Shown here in pieces: positions 1 through 6,000 of a stretch of 27,401 nt of DNA; the stretch's first letter is position 1, and every line of letters starts with the position of its first letter. Source of the DNA: a virus. Both the position numbers and the translations under genes were made by a program. The DNA lies in the IMG/VR virus record IMGVR_UViG_3300009164_003703, positions 1 to 27,401 of that record. One strand, 5' to 3'. A model generated the notes under the pieces. It ran no database searches and was not told the origin of the DNA. It saw nothing but the letters and a program-made list of their open reading frames with translations.

Positions 1-873
1 AACAGTATTGGCAAGTGGGTTACCTTCAAAAACTTCAGGATAAGTTTTAACATCAAGGACTTTACCTTCAACAATCAATGAAATATCATACCGGCATCCT
101 GAATCAAATTCAGGCTTGGTGTTCAGAATTTTCATTGCGTCCTGTGGAGCTTCGTTGTAGCGATTCATTTCTTCAACCAATGCTTTAAGCATGTCAAAGT
201 TAAACTCAGCAAACAGGTTAGTCAATGAACAAATACGCTCAATGTGTTCTTTGTGTTTAAGATTATCCTCGCAGTATTCAACGATAAATTCTTGTGACAA
301 TCCAGTAAAGTCAATCATGTAGAAAATACGACCAGGCCGATTACGCATGTGTTGATCAACACGCCACTTGTCATTACAAGTTAGAATAAACAATTTCTTA
401 CCTGAGTACACGCCATCAAGTAGGGTAAGAATAGCTTCTTGCTCATCTTTGTCATAGACTTTTTCAAACTCATCAAACAGAATAATACAAGGTTGACTAA
501 TAGTTTGTAGGAGCGTATTGAACTTCTCGCCTGTAAACGCATCGTTAATAACGATGGTTGGTACCGCTTGCTTAGCCAGCTCAATGCTGATCTTTTTGCT
601 TAGTAATGTCTTCCCCGACCCTTTTTCACCTGTAAGCATAACACCAGTAGAACCAGGACGTTCCCAAAATGTGTTGATGATACGATCTGTGTTTTTAAGT
701 GTATCACCGTAAATCTTGCCTGATACATTAAAGCTATCAATATGTTCAAGATATAAGTTTTCAAACATGTCAATCTTGATTACATAGTTACCGGCTGGTA
801 ATGTAGAATGAATATCTAATGCTTCTTCTGAAGCTACTTTGTAGGTATTGCCTGATTTTAAAAAGTGTGCCAT
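1..873 (-). CDS. AAA+ ATPase, partial (3' end outside window)
   Basis: An open frame of 291 codons starts at ATG 873-871 and runs off the left edge without a stop, so the C-terminus is missing. Residues 82-89 are a Walker A motif (GEKGSGKT) and 131-136 a Walker B motif (ILFDEF). A sensor-1-like LTCND lies near 164-168, and an arginine-finger-like NRPGR near 178-182. This is the classical AAA+ module of an ATP-driven remodelling enzyme. The N-terminal 70 residues match no domain I recognise. T4-like phages of marine bacteria often carry an ATPase of this kind; its substrate is not evident here and it is not the clamp loader gp44 by any feature I can see. It has its own consensus promoter (902-930), right after the terminator of the tmRNA unit. 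Only a weak purine-rich AAAGAAAA lies upstream as ribosome binding site. The AAA+ assignment is firm; the role is unknown. Confidence 0.88.
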   Translation of the reverse strand, partial: MAHFLKSGNTYKVASEEALDIHSTLPAGNYVIKIDMFENLYLEHIDSFNVSGKIYGDTLKNTDRIINTFWERPGSTGVMLTGEKGSGKTLLSKKISIELAKQAVPTIVINDAFTGEKFNTLLQTISQPCIILFDEFEKVYDKDEQEAILTLLDGVYSGKKLFILTCNDKWRVDQHMRNRPGRIFYMIDFTGLSQEFIVEYCEDNLKHKEHIERICSLTNLFAEFNFDMLKALVEEMNRYNEAPQDAMKILNTKPEFDSGCRYDISLIVEGKVLDVKTYPEVFEGNPLANTV

Positions 874-901
874 GATTTTCTTTGTGAGTTTGAATACAGT
901 T

Positions 902-930
902 ATTATAAGCTATATGAGGAATAATGTCAA
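902..930 (-). promoter_or_regulatory. Consensus sigma70-type promoter for the AAA+ ATPase gene
   Basis: On the minus strand TTGACA (930-925) is followed after 17 bp by TATAAT (907-902), a perfect match to both boxes. The start codon lies about 28 nt further, leaving a leader of roughly 20 nt. It directly follows the intrinsic terminator at 946-967, so it restarts transcription. Confidence 0.85.
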
Positions 931-945
931 TGATTTTTTTATAAA

Positions 946-967
946 AATAGGGACCGAAGTCCCTATT
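946..967 (-). terminator. Intrinsic terminator of the tmRNA unit
   Basis: A perfect 9-bp stem (AATAGGGAC / GTCCCTATT) encloses a four-base loop that reads TTCG on the minus strand, a very stable UUCG-type tetraloop. A T-rich run follows on that strand. It sits about 40 nt after the tmRNA tag stop codon. Confidence 0.88.
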
Positions 968-1186
968 GCTATTTTCTGTTACTAGGTATAACTACCCTAC
1001 GCCAGTGATTAAACTGCGAAAGTTTCGGCTTTCACTGAACTACGAGCAGAGAAACGAATTCCTTTGCTTGCTGATACAGTTACTTCGCCTTTAGATGCGT
1101 TTGCGTCTAGGTTTTTTCACTTTTAACGTCTATCTGGTGACGATCCCCATAAGTGTAGCTCAACCCTGTCGAATCCTTTCATCCCC
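968..1186 (-). ncRNA. ssrA: tmRNA coding piece
   Basis: The mature 5' end should be G1186, because it pairs with the acceptor strand before the CCA. The piece contains the D-arm signature, the 5' strand of P2 (1155-1147), a possible small stem CGTC/GACG (1142-1139 with 1130-1127) where a pseudoknot PK1 is expected, the resume signal TAGAC, the tag frame, and a bulged hairpin just after the stop (TAGG..TACCTA, about 998-982). The 3' end is not determined and is set before the terminator stem. Confidence 0.8.
1009..1104 (-). other. tmRNA tag reading frame (31 codons)
   Basis: The resume codon GCA (1104-1102) follows TAGAC, equivalent to the TAGTC before GCA-AAC in the E. coli tmRNA and with the A at position -4 conserved. 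The frame then reads A-N-A-S-K-G-E and ends AETFAV before TAA (1011-1009). Typical tags have about 8-20 residues, are acidic or neutral and end in two alanines. This one is 31 residues, rich in Lys, Arg and Ser, and ends in Ala-Val. The middle (ASKGIRFSA) resembles the C-terminal arm of HU-type DNA-binding proteins. Confidence 0.75.
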
Positions 1187-1227
1187 GTTCAAAACATACT
1201 TTATTAAAATATGCTTCAAACGAAGTG

Positions 1228-1297
1228 TGGTGGAGATGGCGGCATACGATAGCCGCGTCCAAGATAGTATTTCACCTATAGTTGCCATTACTGGCAG
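1228..1297 (-). ncRNA. ssrA: tmRNA acceptor piece
   Basis: From 5' on the minus strand there is a hairpin TGCCA-GTAA-TGGCA (1296-1283) with a GNRA-type loop. The 3' strand of P2 follows (1281-1273), then a T-arm with stem GCGGC/GCCGC (1256-1252 with 1243-1239), then the acceptor strand CATCTCC (1238-1232), discriminator A and CCA (1230-1228). The T-loop as drawn has 8 nt instead of the usual 7, which is odd. The 5' end is estimated; the upstream nuclease gene stops at 1303, only a few bases away. Confidence 0.82.
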
Positions 1298-1302
1298 ATT
1301 CT

Positions 1303-1920
1303 TTAATTCAAAATCATTCTATTTTTTCTTATAGCATATTTTGAACCTTTAATATATTTATCTCGCCTATCATCTTTATACTTACCTTCGTCTAGATTCA
1401 ATAACCAATTAAATGGATGATACGCAGTAATACCAAAAATATCAATAAATTTTGATTCCAATGCAAGCGATGCTGGTTCATTTAGAGATTCTTTTACCTT
1501 AATTACTAATATTTCTTTGTTAGTTTTAGCTATCTGTTGTTTTTTCTTGGCATATGAATCATTTCTGGTAGTATCATAGCATCTATCACCAATTCCTTTA
1601 CCAACGTAAAAAGGCTTAAATTGTAATCCTATTTGAGCAGCAAATAAATTTTTAGAATTCTTTGTAGCCACAATTGGTATATTTGGGTCACAGTGAAAAT
1701 AAACATAATATTCACCTGAGCCAGACTCTCCGTATATAGATGAGATATCTGATTCTAATATAGCGTTAAACGATTCAAAAATTTTTTCTTCGCCTCTTAA
1801 AGTATTTGATATTCGTGGCTCAGGTGGTGGCTTTAGCATAAGTTCTTCTTTGATTTTTTTAAGTTTTCGAATCGTTTTATTGATTGAATCTATTTCTGTT
1901 TCATTAAAATCTATTTTCAT
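1303..1920 (-). CDS. GIY-YIG family endonuclease
   Basis: The 205-residue product has a GIY-YIG nuclease core. YYVYFH (71-76) stands for the first signature strand and FYVGKG (104-109) for the second. R113 and E155 sit where the catalytic arginine and metal-binding glutamate are expected. The N-terminal 55 residues are a charged helix-rich segment, and the C-terminus is very basic, fitting DNA contact. Stand-alone GIY-YIG genes in T4-like phages are often homing endonucleases (Seg type) that insert beside conserved genes. Here the gene lies exactly between the tRNA (ends 1948) and the tmRNA acceptor piece (starts about 1297) with no promoter or terminator of its own visible, so it is probably co-transcribed with both RNAs. 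It looks more AT-rich than the flanking RNA genes, in keeping with a mobile origin. A repair or restriction role cannot be excluded. Confidence 0.8.
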   Translation of the reverse strand: MKIDFNETEIDSINKTIRKLKKIKEELMLKPPPEPRISNTLRGEEKIFESFNAILESDISSIYGESGSGEYYVYFHCDPNIPIVATKNSKNLFAAQIGLQFKPFYVGKGIGDRCYDTTRNDSYAKKKQQIAKTNKEILVIKVKESLNEPASLALESKFIDIFGITAYHPFNWLLNLDEGKYKDDRRDKYIKGSKYAIRKNRMILN

Positions 1921-1947
1921 TAATCTTCACATAATTCTTATAATCTA

Positions 1948-2024
1948 TGGTAGGCCCTCTGAGATTTGAACTCAGGATCTCGCCCATTATGAGTGGGGTG
2001 TTTTCACCGCTAAACTAAAGGCCT
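1948..2024 (-). tRNA. tRNA with CAU anticodon (Met or Ile2)
   Basis: The 77-nt gene folds as a cloverleaf on the minus strand. The acceptor stem is AGGCCTT/AGGGCCT, the D-stem GTTT/AAAC with GG in the loop, the anticodon loop CTCATAA with anticodon CAT, and the T-arm CTGAG-TTCAAAT-CTCAG. Discriminator A and an encoded CCA follow. The outermost anticodon-stem pair is a C-C mismatch. CAU may serve elongator methionine, or isoleucine AUA codons after lysidine modification; phages often carry the latter. The sequence alone does not decide. A consensus promoter lies directly upstream. Confidence 0.92.
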
Positions 2025-2041
2025 ATTTGTTACTAGTCACT

Positions 2042-2070
2042 ATTATAACCACATTAACTATAATTGTCAA
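2042..2070 (-). promoter_or_regulatory. Consensus sigma70-type promoter for the tRNA-tmRNA unit
   Basis: TTGACA (2070-2065), 17 bp, TATAAT (2047-2042) on the minus strand. The predicted start is about 10 nt before the tRNA 5' end at 2024. The -35 box overlaps the 3' end of the upstream gene. No other strong promoter or terminator is seen before 946-967, so it probably drives tRNA, nuclease and tmRNA together. Confidence 0.85.
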
Positions 2071-2416
2071 GAAATTTCTTCATATCGCCGTACAAATTGG
2101 CTAACATAGCTTCTTTACTATCAAACAGTATTAAATCAACATTGCGTTTATATATGTGTAGATAATACGGATGTTTTAATTTGTGGTCTAAATCTAGTAA
2201 CATCTTTATACTTACAGAAGGTACATTTAAATCAACAGTATAATGCTCTAGTTCTAGATATTCACTGAATAATTCATAACCTTTATTGGTTAGCCGAAAT
2301 CCACCGTCATTTCTAAGATTTCGCCAGATATCACTATATAACTCATCTATGTTTAAATTTTTATCAAAAGATAATATTTTTGCTAATTCTGTAGTGAGAA
2401 AAAGTTTGGTAGACAT
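2054..2416 (-). CDS. Hypothetical protein, possible winged-helix-like
   Basis: The product has 120 residues and no signal or membrane segment. The segment DIWRNLRNDGGFRLTNKGYE, about residues 29-48, has the look of a small winged-helix or phage-conserved regulatory fold, with alternating hydrophobic residues and a following strand-rich part. I do not recognise a named family and infer no function. The gene lies 8 nt after the stop of its upstream neighbour (2425-2712) and probably shares its transcript. Its last codons contain the -35 box of the tRNA promoter. Confidence 0.75.
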   Translation of the reverse strand: MSTKLFLTTELAKILSFDKNLNIDELYSDIWRNLRNDGGFRLTNKGYELFSEYLELEHYTVDLNVPSVSIKMLLDLDHKLKHPYYLHIYKRNVDLILFDSKEAMLANLYGDMKKFLDNYS

Positions 2417-2424
2417 ATTAATGT

Positions 2425-2712
2425 CTACGGATATATTTTATCGCCATCTTTCAATAAAATTACTGAAAACTTATCTGTTTTAAATTGAGCGTTAAGTTTC
2501 TTGGCAAGATTGATGGCATGTCCTGGATTGCTAAAACTTACTTTTTTATACTTTGGACCTGGATATTGTACTAGTATATTAGAAGTTTTAATATTGATAG
2601 GATTGTTCTCATAATAAACAGCCCATACTCCAACCGAGGCTAAAATCTGCTCGGTCTTGTATGTCTGCTTATTGGTAAGTTCAGCAAGTATTTGTGGCTT
2701 AGGTCTAGGCAT
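2425..2712 (-). CDS. Hypothetical protein
   Basis: The 95-residue protein is basic at the N-terminus (MPRPKPQ) and has a hydrophobic C-terminal strand (FSVILLKDGDKIYP). No catalytic motif is visible. The pattern KKVSFSNPGHAINLAKKLN (about residues 61-79) suggests a small alpha/beta fold. A CTAAATA box lies 7 nt before the ATG and may be a late promoter. Reading-frame quality and the tight spacing to the next gene support a real gene; its function is unknown. Confidence 0.72.
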   Translation of the reverse strand: MPRPKPQILAELTNKQTYKTEQILASVGVWAVYYENNPINIKTSNILVQYPGPKYKKVSFSNPGHAINLAKKLNAQFKTDKFSVILLKDGDKIYP

Positions 2713-2718
2713 AGTATA

Positions 2719-2725
2719 TTATTTA
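2719..2725 (-). promoter_or_regulatory. Possible T4-type late promoter (CTAAATA)
   Basis: CTAAATA on the minus strand resembles the late promoter box of T4-like phages (TATAAATA, with CTAAATA-type variants reported in marine relatives). The start codon at 2712 lies only 7 nt downstream, so the transcript would have almost no leader. Confidence 0.45.
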
Positions 2726-2742
2726 GCAGTAATATACAGAGA

Positions 2743-2952
2743 TTAAAATTTACCTCCTGACAGTTTAATCTCAATAACCTCTTCTTTTGGTGTCTGTATG
2801 GCAGCTTCTTTAAGATTTCTAAGCTCTAACAGCAGTTCAGTTAGGTCAGCTGCCATTCCCTTGGCATCTTTCATGGGCATGACAAAATCTTTGCCACCTC
2901 TTAGGTCATTACCACGAACTCGTTCAATGAACTTTTGTAGATGTATACTCAA
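2743..2952 (-). CDS. Small hypothetical protein with TTG start
   Basis: The 69-residue product begins at a TTG (2952-2950) that overlaps the TGA stop of the upstream MazG-like gene. A purine run AAAGAGAG lies just upstream as ribosome binding site. If only ATG were used the protein would start at residue 25 and lose its most regular part. Residues 1-24 are basic (FIERVRGNDLRGGKD) and 25-55 form an amphipathic helix with leucine-rich spacing (LTELLLELRNL), so it may pair with a partner. No known domain is seen. It is the last gene of a chain of overlapping genes that begins with the exonuclease at 5183. Confidence 0.65.
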   Translation of the reverse strand: MSIHLQKFIERVRGNDLRGGKDFVMPMKDAKGMAADLTELLLELRNLKEAAIQTPKEEVIEIKLSGGKF

Positions 2953-3323
2953 TGTTCTCTCTTTAAAAATTTTGATAAATTAGGTGGTGTCCAGCCTTCT
3001 GGCTTGAGAATTTTTCCATCTTCTCTGCGCCGAACTTTACCCAACTTTCTATCAATCTTGGCAAAGTTGGTGGCCATAACTTCACGCCATGCACCTTCGC
3101 CATCTGCGCCCATGCTATTGATAGCACCAGCAACAACGACCATAATGTCTATTAGTGCATCAAGTGTTTCAACTTTATCACCTGCAGCAATAGCTTCTTG
3201 TAATTCTGTATATTCTTCAGTAATCAATGTTGTGTACATTCTGAACTGATCGTCGTTCATGCCTGTGATGGTTTGTTCACATGCTGTCATGAATTTGTCG
3301 CTGTCGCGGAATGGATTAGTCAT
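2949..3323 (-). CDS. MazG-like / PRA-PH-type nucleotide pyrophosphohydrolase
   Basis: The 124-residue, all-alpha protein has the all-alpha NTP pyrophosphatase pattern. TEEYTE (35-40) supplies the first metal-binding glutamates, and ETLDALIDIMVVVAG (52-66) supplies the second acidic helix. A conserved-type tail WREVMATNFAKID follows near 79-91. Enzymes of this family hydrolyse nucleoside triphosphates or related compounds to monophosphate and pyrophosphate. In phages they are proposed to clean the nucleotide pool or alter (p)ppGpp-like signals. It lies between small unknown genes and overlaps the next start by 4 nt. The substrate cannot be told from sequence. Confidence 0.8.
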   Translation of the reverse strand: MTNPFRDSDKFMTACEQTITGMNDDQFRMYTTLITEEYTELQEAIAAGDKVETLDALIDIMVVVAGAINSMGADGEGAWREVMATNFAKIDRKLGKVRRREDGKILKPEGWTPPNLSKFLKREH

Positions 3324-3324
3324 T

Positions 3325-3558
3325 TTAATTTTCCTGGGGTAATTTGTAAGTAACTTTTTGTGTATTAGTATTACCAGTCATCGGAGATGTCAATTTAGGC
3401 AATGTTCCTCCTAACTCTAACACTTGTTTTCTTAATTCTGTAATTTCTTGCAAGGCTGCTATGTACAATGTTGTCCATGGTGGCCCATAGTTGACAGCAT
3501 TTTCTAGTACATTAACTATGTCTTGATCTAGTATATTCTTTACTGTATTCATATTCAT
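3325..3558 (-). CDS. Hypothetical protein
   Basis: The 77-residue protein has an N-terminal helical half (NILDQDIVNVLENAVNYG) followed by a helix with heptad-like leucines (IAALQEITELRKQVLELGG, about 33-51) that could form a short coiled coil. The tail is polar. It overlaps the upstream gene by 4 nt (ATGA type), which supports translation coupling. No function is recognised. Confidence 0.68.
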   Translation of the reverse strand: MNMNTVKNILDQDIVNVLENAVNYGPPWTTLYIAALQEITELRKQVLELGGTLPKLTSPMTGNTNTQKVTYKLPQEN

Positions 3559-4001
3559 TTAGGTTCTGCCTCTTGTTTAGTATGAAATGGTCCCTGATAA
3601 GGGTATCGTTTGAGAACGATTAGTTTAGGATCTTGTTCTGCTGTCCAATGGCGACCTTTCTTAACGGTGTACCACCCGGCAGCGTACCAAGATTTACTTT
3701 TTCTTGTTTTAGTATATACAGGCAACTTTTGCGGAACATCCCATACTGGATTGTATACACGACCAGCTGCTTGATAACCATGTACAATATTTGAAGTTTT
3801 CTTCTCTGGCTTTGGGATAGTTTCAAAAGTAACATTGATATTTCGTTCAACTAATTTAATAGTTTTATATTGTGCTACTACTTGATTATTGATTTTAACT
3901 TGAAATCCACCATCACATGCCTCAATGTTGCCAATCTTGTTATTATTTTCCTGTAATATCCAAAACTGTTTGTCTACTACTGGTTTTGCTATTAATGTCA
4001 T
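3555..4001 (-). CDS. Hypothetical protein with two aromatic-rich parts
   Basis: The product has 148 residues. The first part (about 12-60) is strand-rich with the pattern WILQENNNKIGNIEA...FQVKINNQVVAQY. The second (75-148) is aromatic and basic (WDVPQKLP, SWYAAGWYTVKKGRHW), resembling a short peptide- or nucleic-acid-contacting module. I recognise no named family. It overlaps both neighbours by 4 nt and belongs to the leftward chain starting at the exonuclease gene. Proteins of this look are common in T4-like phages of aquatic bacteria, from general memory rather than a search. Confidence 0.7.
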   Translation of the reverse strand: MTLIAKPVVDKQFWILQENNNKIGNIEACDGGFQVKINNQVVAQYKTIKLVERNINVTFETIPKPEKKTSNIVHGYQAAGRVYNPVWDVPQKLPVYTKTRKSKSWYAAGWYTVKKGRHWTAEQDPKLIVLKRYPYQGPFHTKQEAEPK

Positions 4002-4189
4002 TCTTTACTCCTCTTTTTACATTCTTCTATTACTGCTTTTGGAAAATCTGGATGCCAGTTTCCGATTAGCATACGGCAATTATATTTTACGGTAACACGA
4101 TCTTTATCTTGTTTTGCTGCTATAAAAGTTAATGCTATTACGAATACCAACACTATTAATGACAGTACTCCAAACAAAAACTTAAGCAT
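3998..4189 (-). CDS. Small single-pass membrane protein
   Basis: The 63-residue product has a hydrophobic helix at about residues 4-25 (FLFGVLSLIVLVFVIALTFI) and a polar, basic C-terminal part with two cysteines. It could be an inner-membrane anchored peptide or an uncleaved signal. It overlaps the exonuclease gene by 8 nt upstream and the next gene by 4 nt, so it is embedded in an operon. No function is inferred. Confidence 0.68.
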   Translation of the reverse strand: MLKFLFGVLSLIVLVFVIALTFIAAKQDKDRVTVKYNCRMLIGNWHPDFPKAVIEECKKRSKE

Positions 4190-5183
4190 CTAATATTCCA
4201 CTATAAGTTTTGTTCATCCAACCACCAAACGAGTCAGCATTTTCACTCAATTTAGCAAGATCATATTTTCCACAGAACTGGAGAAATCTAACTCCAACTT
4301 GCCCTACATCTTTATTGCTGACTTGTTCTTTAATAGCAGTATCAACTGCCAGCTTAATGTCGTCGGGCTGTGCGGTTAGATCTACTAATTTTACATTACG
4401 CTGATAATCATCTAACACACGATGTTCTACTTCGTCTGGATCAGTCCATCGTTGTAACATCATGTTGTTCCATGCGTATCCTTTTTTATCTCGGTCTTCA
4501 AAAGCTTCCGTAAGACCAACCTTCGTTTTAGTGCCTTTGACCCTGACCCCAGGGTATGCTGAGAAGATGTTATCCGATGAATCGCCGCGCATACACTTCT
4601 CGAAGAGTAGCCATGCCGGATTAACTGGCGCTTTAGGTTCTTTAGTTTTCTTATCGATGACAATCTTTCCTTTATCATTAAATGTTCCTTCTAAAGTTAT
4701 TAATTCATCTGTTATGCCGTTATATTGTTTGACATTTGGTGCTACTAACTGAACTATGTCGGTATCACTACTGACAACAACATGTTCATCATTGGGATGT
4801 AATGCGATCCAACGAGCCATAACATCATCACCTTCTGCTATTGGACATCGGATGACACTACAGTTTGTTTTCTCAGACAAATATTTAGTCAAGGATTCAT
4901 ATGCTTCCCAGAACATTTTGTCTTCTTCTATCTGTTGATCTGTTAGTGCTTTCTTAGCTTCTGCACGATTGGCTTTGTATGGTTTGTAAAAATCTTTGCG
5001 CCATGATCGCCCTTCAAGAGCAAACACTACATGATCAGCATTGACCATTCTTGCTACTTTATTAGCAGAAGAAAGAATGATATGTAAACAAAATGCTGTT
5101 TTTTCTTCTGAGGAAGAAGCACGAGATGCTATGTGTCTGGCACGAAAGAACAGATTTGCGGTATCTATAAGAATATATTTCAT
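4182..5183 (-). CDS. rnh: RNase H-type 5'-3' exonuclease (T4 Rnh family)
   Basis: The 333-residue protein is a FEN/PIN-type 5' nuclease like T4 RNase H, which removes RNA primers and flaps from lagging-strand fragments. The N-terminus MKYILIDTANLFFRA gives the first metal ligand (D7). The helical-gateway region GRSWRKDFYKPYKANR (58-73) carries the conserved basic residues. AEGDD (116-120) and SSDTD (138-142) are the acidic clusters. CMRGDSSDNI, near 207, is the second metal site, followed by a helix-hairpin-like G-rich turn before TKVGLTEAF. T4 RNase H has 305 residues, so the length fits. The gene heads a chain of overlapping genes and has a strong promoter (5190-5218) that predicts transcription from the start codon itself. 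Confidence 0.87.
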   Translation of the reverse strand: MKYILIDTANLFFRARHIASRASSSEEKTAFCLHIILSSANKVARMVNADHVVFALEGRSWRKDFYKPYKANRAEAKKALTDQQIEEDKMFWEAYESLTKYLSEKTNCSVIRCPIAEGDDVMARWIALHPNDEHVVVSSDTDIVQLVAPNVKQYNGITDELITLEGTFNDKGKIVIDKKTKEPKAPVNPAWLLFEKCMRGDSSDNIFSAYPGVRVKGTKTKVGLTEAFEDRDKKGYAWNNMMLQRWTDPDEVEHRVLDDYQRNVKLVDLTAQPDDIKLAVDTAIKEQVSNKDVGQVGVRFLQFCGKYDLAKLSENADSFGGWMNKTYSGILDA

Positions 5184-5189
5184 ATGCTA

Positions 5190-5218
5190 AGTATAACAGG
5201 TATACAGTATAAGGTCAA
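5190..5218 (-). promoter_or_regulatory. Sigma70-type promoter at the exonuclease gene, probably leaderless
   Basis: TTGACC (5218-5213), 17 bp, TATACT (5195-5190) on the minus strand. Only six bases separate the -10 box from the ATG at 5183, so transcription is expected to start at or next to the A of the start codon. No Shine-Dalgarno sequence would be in such an mRNA. Confidence 0.75.
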
Positions 5219-5282
5219 ATAAAATCGTGTGAGATTATGTAATTTAGTAAAAATATATTCCAAAATGATTTGTTTTCAGACA

Positions 5283-5657
5283 CTAGCTAACCTCACTACG
5301 GCCATCACCCATATCTCGTGTTTTTACAACTCGGTTGCTCATAGCTTCATATTGTTCATATGTTTCCAATACTACATTTCTGCATACATTGGTAAACCAA
5401 CGATCCACAATGTCAGCATCAGTATCATTCTGATCCATCATGTAACCATGTCTGACTAGATCAGCAATAAACTTTGCGTTCCAGTCTAACTCAAATGATC
5501 CCATGCCCATGCCATTCGGATCAACATCCATGCTAACAATATTAACATAGGCTTCACCGCGATCAGTGGCTAACTCTTTGGCTGTCTTATCTGGTGGGGT
5601 AGGTGCTGCTTGTTCTACTGGTTTCTTTGTAAACCATCTTTTAATCATTTTAAACAT
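5283..5657 (-). CDS. Conserved-type phage hypothetical protein
   Basis: The frame is open from 5717, but the start is placed at the ATG 5657 (MFKMIKRWFTKKP). That start has an AGGA about 10 nt upstream and avoids overlap with the upstream gene, giving 124 residues. The first 10 residues are basic and hydrophobic, then comes a Pro/Ala linker. The body has the pattern GEAYVNIVSMDVDPNGMGMG, followed by FELDWNAKFIADLVRHGY and DIVDRWFTNVCRNV. It resembles a protein that recurs in T4-like cyanophages and pelagiphages (from memory). Function is unknown. About 100 nt follow before the next gene, containing that gene's promoter and no clear terminator. Confidence 0.75.
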   Translation of the reverse strand: MFKMIKRWFTKKPVEQAAPTPPDKTAKELATDRGEAYVNIVSMDVDPNGMGMGSFELDWNAKFIADLVRHGYMMDQNDTDADIVDRWFTNVCRNVVLETYEQYEAMSNRVVKTRDMGDGRSEVS

Positions 5658-5694
5658 ATCTATTATTCCTAATGCTGCGTCTGGTGTTAACATT

Positions 5695-6000
5695 TTACCT
5701 GCCACGCCTAAAGGCATCTGCCCCTATGCGACTGTATCCAATGGTTCGTTTTAGTTCACGACGATCTTCTCGCTTTGCTATTCTTTCTTCTTTAGTTAAG
5801 CGAGGTCTAACAAACTTCATATGCGGAGCAATATCATTGTCAAATATCTGTGCCATTTGCTTCCATAGAAACTCCCGCTCAGCTAGGGTTGTTCCTGATG
5901 ACAATTTACTAGCAAAGTCATCACCCTCAGGTTTATCTAGGCCATAATCATGCCGCCATGTATAGCACATACTAGTTATGATTTGTTCTCTTGTTTTCAT
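5695..6000 (-). CDS. Conserved-type phage hypothetical protein
   Basis: The 101-residue protein has a helical N-terminus (REQIITSMCYTWRHDYGL), a central segment LAEREFLWKQMAQIFDNDIA and a strongly basic tail (RLTKEERIAKREDRRELKR). The tail could bind nucleic acid. The general pattern is familiar from marine T4-like phages, but I know no assigned role. It overlaps the upstream gene by 29 nt. Confidence 0.72.
   Translation of the reverse strand: MKTREQIITSMCYTWRHDYGLDKPEGDDFASKLSSGTTLAEREFLWKQMAQIFDNDIAPHMKFVRPRLTKEERIAKREDRRELKRTIGYSRIGADAFRRGR

Larger units (their letters stand above)
946..1297 (-). ncRNA. ssrA: Permuted (two-piece) transfer-messenger RNA
   Basis: Read on the minus strand, the gene has tmRNA parts in permuted order. 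First comes an acceptor piece (about 1297-1228) with a T-arm and an encoded CCA end. Then a spacer of 41 nt (1227-1187). Last a coding piece starting GGGGATG at 1186, with the tmRNA D-arm signature GGATTCGAC (1176-1168) and a tag frame (1104-1009), closed by the terminator at 946-967. The 5' GGGGATG pairs with CATCTCC (1238-1232) into a 7-bp acceptor stem whose third pair is G-U, the alanine identity element of tmRNA. A P2-like helix joins the pieces: 1155-1147 can pair with 1281-1273 (9 bp, two wobbles). tmRNA with SmpB rescues stalled ribosomes and adds a tag to the nascent chain. Permuted genes are known from alphaproteobacteria, cyanobacteria and some betaproteobacteria. The unit is promoted from 2042-2070. 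Confidence 0.9.

Noticed and set aside
1009-1120. The tag region as a separate HU-like gene or pseudogene
   Set aside because: There is no start codon or HU N-terminal part upstream in frame; the sequence before it is the tmRNA D-arm and resume signal. The HU resemblance is kept as a finding about the tag's origin.
1095-1334. Plus-strand open frame of 79 codons
   Set aside because: It lies antisense to the tmRNA and the end of the nuclease gene, has no ribosome binding site, and its content is explained by tmRNA structure on the other strand.
4460-4752. Alternative frames inside the exonuclease gene
   Set aside because: The FEN-type motifs of the exonuclease cover the same bases in one clear frame.
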